Positions 5,455-7,023 of a stretch of 7,023 nucleotides of DNA are shown in pieces. Both the position numbers and the translations under genes were made by a program. This DNA is from Zoogloeaceae bacterium (GTDB lineage: Bacteria; Pseudomonadota; Gammaproteobacteria; Burkholderiales; Rhodocyclaceae), in the NCBI GenBank assembly GCA_015657735.1, contig SSSX01000869.1, positions 1 to 7,023 of the forward strand, in the 5' to 3' direction. The stretch's first letter is position 1, and each line of letters opens with the position of its first letter. The notes beneath the pieces are model-generated. The model was not told the DNA's origin, made no database searches, and was given only the letters and a program-made list of their open reading frames with translations.

Positions 5455-7023
5455 ATGACTCACTCCGACTCCGCCGCACCGGCGGCGGCCGCCGCCGTCG
5501 GCTTTGCCGACCTCGCCCTCAGCGCCCCCATCCAGCAGGCCATCGCCGACACCGGCTACACCACCCCGACGCCGATCCAGGTTCAGGCGATTCCGCTGGT
5601 CCTCGCCGGCGGCGACCTGATGGCCGCCGCGCAGACCGGCACCGGCAAGACCGCCGGCTTCACGCTGCCGATCCTGCACCTGCTGTCCGAGGCCCACGCC
5701 CACAACCAGAAAGCCGGCCGCCCGCGCTGCCTGATCCTCACCCCGACGCGTGAGCTCGCCGCCCAGGTCGAGGAATCGGTGCAGACCTACGGCAAGCACC
5801 TGCCGCTGACCTCGATGGTCATGTTCGGCGGCGTCGCCATCAACCCGCAGATCGCCAAGCTCAAGAAGCGCGTCGACATCCTCGTCGCCACCCCCGGCCG
5901 CCTGCTCGACCACCAGACCCAGGGCACCATCGACCTGTCGGGCGTCGAAATCCTCGTCCTCGACGAAGCCGACCGCATGCTCGACATGGGCTTCATCCGC
6001 GACATCAAGAAAATCCTCGCGCTGCTGCCCAAGAAGCGCCAGAACCTGCTGTTCTCGGCCACCTTCTCCGACGAGATCAAGGCCCTCGCCGACGGCCTGC
6101 TGCACAACCCCGGCTTCGTCGAGGTTGCCCGCCGCAACACCGCCTCCGAGCTGGTGCAGCAGTCGGTACATCTGTGCCCGCAAAAGCAGAAGCGCGAGCT
6201 GCTCGCCCATCTGATCAAGAAGCACCAGTGGTTCCAGGTGCTGGTGTTCACCCGCACCAAGCACGGCGCCAACAAGCTCGCCGAATACCTCGCCAAGCAC
6301 GACATCCCGTCGGCGGCGATCCACGGCAACAAGAGCCAGTCGGCGCGCACCCGCGCGCTGGCCGACTTCAAGGACGCCAAGCTGCAGGTGCTGGTCGCCA
6401 CCGACATTGCCGCCCGCGGCCTGGACATCGACCAGCTGCCGCAGGTCGTCAACTTCGAACTGCCCAACGTGTCCGAAGACTACGTCCACCGCATCGGCCG
6501 CACCGGCCGCGCCGGCTCGACGGGTGCCGCCGTGTCGCTGGTCGACCGCGACGAACTGCCGCTGCTGAAGGACATCGAGCGCCTCATCAAGCGCCTCATC
6601 GACAAGGTCGAGGTGCCCGACTTCGTGCCCTCCGCCGCGCCCCCCGAACCCGACGACCGTCCGCCCCGCGAACCCCGCGGCCCCCACAACGGCCAGCGTG
6701 CCCAGCGCGGCGAGCGCGAGCAGCAGAAACAGCCGCAGGGCCAGAAACAGGGCCACAAGCAGGGTCAGGGCAAGCCGAAAGGTCAGCAGCAGGGCCAGGG
6801 GCAGCAGGCCCAGGGCAAACCGCAGGGTCAGAAGCCGCAGGGACAGGGCAAGCCGCAAGGCCAGCCGGGAGCCCGGCAGCACGGCCAGGGCCAGACTCAA
6901 AACCAGGGCCCCCGCGGCCAGCAGGAACAGCGCCCGGCCCGCAAGCCCGGCGGCGGCCAGCCGGCCGACGACGATTTCGGCAACCGCGTCGACTACCAGC
7001 CGCGCGCCCGCAACAACTACCGC
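5455..7023 (+). CDS. rhlE: RhlE-type DEAD-box ATP-dependent RNA helicase (3' end outside window)
   Basis: The frame is open from ATG 5455 to the window edge (523 codons, no stop), so the C-terminus is missing, probably only a short piece. All DEAD-box motifs are present: Q motif with F17 and Q42, motif I AQTGTGKT (59-66), Ia PTRELA (97-102), II DEAD (170-173), III SAT (201-203), V ATDIAARGLD (315-324) and VI HRIGRTGRAG (345-354). The AQTGTGKTAGFTLPIL stretch is RhlE-like. Known for the family: ATP-driven unwinding or remodelling of RNA in the cytoplasm, in ribosome maturation, RNA decay and cold adaptation. The core ends near residue 395; a disordered Gln/Gly/Lys tail follows, then an acidic/aromatic end (DDDFGNRVDY near 511). 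The N-terminus has an alanine run (10-14). The start is supported by AGGAG 11 nt upstream. It appears to be a separate transcription unit from glnE. Assignment to RhlE rather than another DEAD subfamily is likely, not proven. Confidence 0.93.
   Translation, partial: MTHSDSAAPAAAAAVGFADLALSAPIQQAIADTGYTTPTPIQVQAIPLVLAGGDLMAAAQTGTGKTAGFTLPILHLLSEAHAHNQKAGRPRCLILTPTRELAAQVEESVQTYGKHLPLTSMVMFGGVAINPQIAKLKKRVDILVATPGRLLDHQTQGTIDLSGVEILVLDEADRMLDMGFIRDIKKILALLPKKRQNLLFSATFSDEIKALADGLLHNPGFVEVARRNTASELVQQSVHLCPQKQKRELLAHLIKKHQWFQVLVFTRTKHGANKLAEYLAKHDIPSAAIHGNKSQSARTRALADFKDAKLQVLVATDIAARGLDIDQLPQVVNFELPNVSEDYVHRIGRTGRAGSTGAAVSLVDRDELPLLKDIERLIKRLIDKVEVPDFVPSAAPPEPDDRPPREPRGPHNGQRAQRGEREQQKQPQGQKQGHKQGQGKPKGQQQGQGQQAQGKPQGQKPQGQGKPQGQPGARQHGQGQTQNQGPRGQQEQRPARKPGGGQPADDDFGNRVDYQPRARNNYR
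6721..6909 (+). repeat. Low-complexity Gln/Gly/Lys repeat coding for the helicase tail
   Basis: These 63 codons (residues 423-485) contain 26 Gln, 16 Gly and 8 Lys, and no aromatic, Leu, Ile, Val or Met. Imperfect units such as GKPKGQ, GKPQGQ (twice) and QKPQGQ recur. The repeats are degenerate in DNA: Gly uses GGC, GGT, GGA and GGG, Gln uses CAG and CAA, and Lys uses AAG and AAA. Confidence 0.85.

Noticed and set aside
5035..6900. A 621-codon open frame antisense to the helicase gene
   Set aside because: It has low-complexity Leu/Ala/Val/Gly composition that mirrors the helicase codons, including a Leu/Ala run opposite the Gln/Gly tail. It crosses the end of glnE and the intergenic region without motifs.
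1..7023. Mobile element, CRISPR array, tRNA, toxin-antitoxin or defence genes
   Set aside because: Apart from the divergent promoter gap and the 278-nt gap after glnE, the window is filled by three conserved housekeeping-type genes. I saw no terminal inverted repeats, spaced direct repeats or tRNA-like folds.

Overview
The window is high-GC DNA with strongly GC-biased third codon positions. It carries three protein genes and no RNA genes, CRISPR array or mobile element that I can see. The protein sequences look like those of a betaproteobacterium, most likely a Rhodocyclales-type organism such as Azoarcus, Thauera or Dechloromonas. This is inferred from remembered family sequences, not from a search.

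Layout: (1) Positions 1-2382, minus strand, hold the N-terminal 770-794 codons of a YhdP-type AsmA-like envelope protein, whose C-terminus lies beyond position 1. (2) Positions 2383-2470 are a short divergent promoter region. (3) Positions 2471-5176, plus strand, are a complete glnE, the two-headed adenylyltransferase/adenylyl-removing enzyme of glutamine synthetase. (4) Positions 5177-5454 are an intergenic region with a GC-rich stem-loop just after glnE, a promoter-like element, and a leader of about 140 nt that contains competing short hairpins next to the next gene's ribosome binding site. (5) Positions 5455-7023, plus strand, are an RhlE-type DEAD-box RNA helicase with a Gln/Gly/Lys-rich tail. 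It is still open at the window edge.

The three genes do not form a pathway. YhdP is an envelope lipid-transport/barrier protein, GlnE controls nitrogen assimilation, and RhlE remodels RNA. glnE and yhdP share a divergent promoter region. The helicase appears to have its own promoter.

This is ordinary core-genome DNA and I do not find a new biological system in it. The points most worth a second look are the alternative hairpins over the helicase ribosome binding site, the low-complexity helicase tail, and a 25-nt exact repeat between the two catalytic halves of glnE. Several very long open frames, including one of 1721 codons, are antisense or out-of-frame shadows caused by the GC bias.
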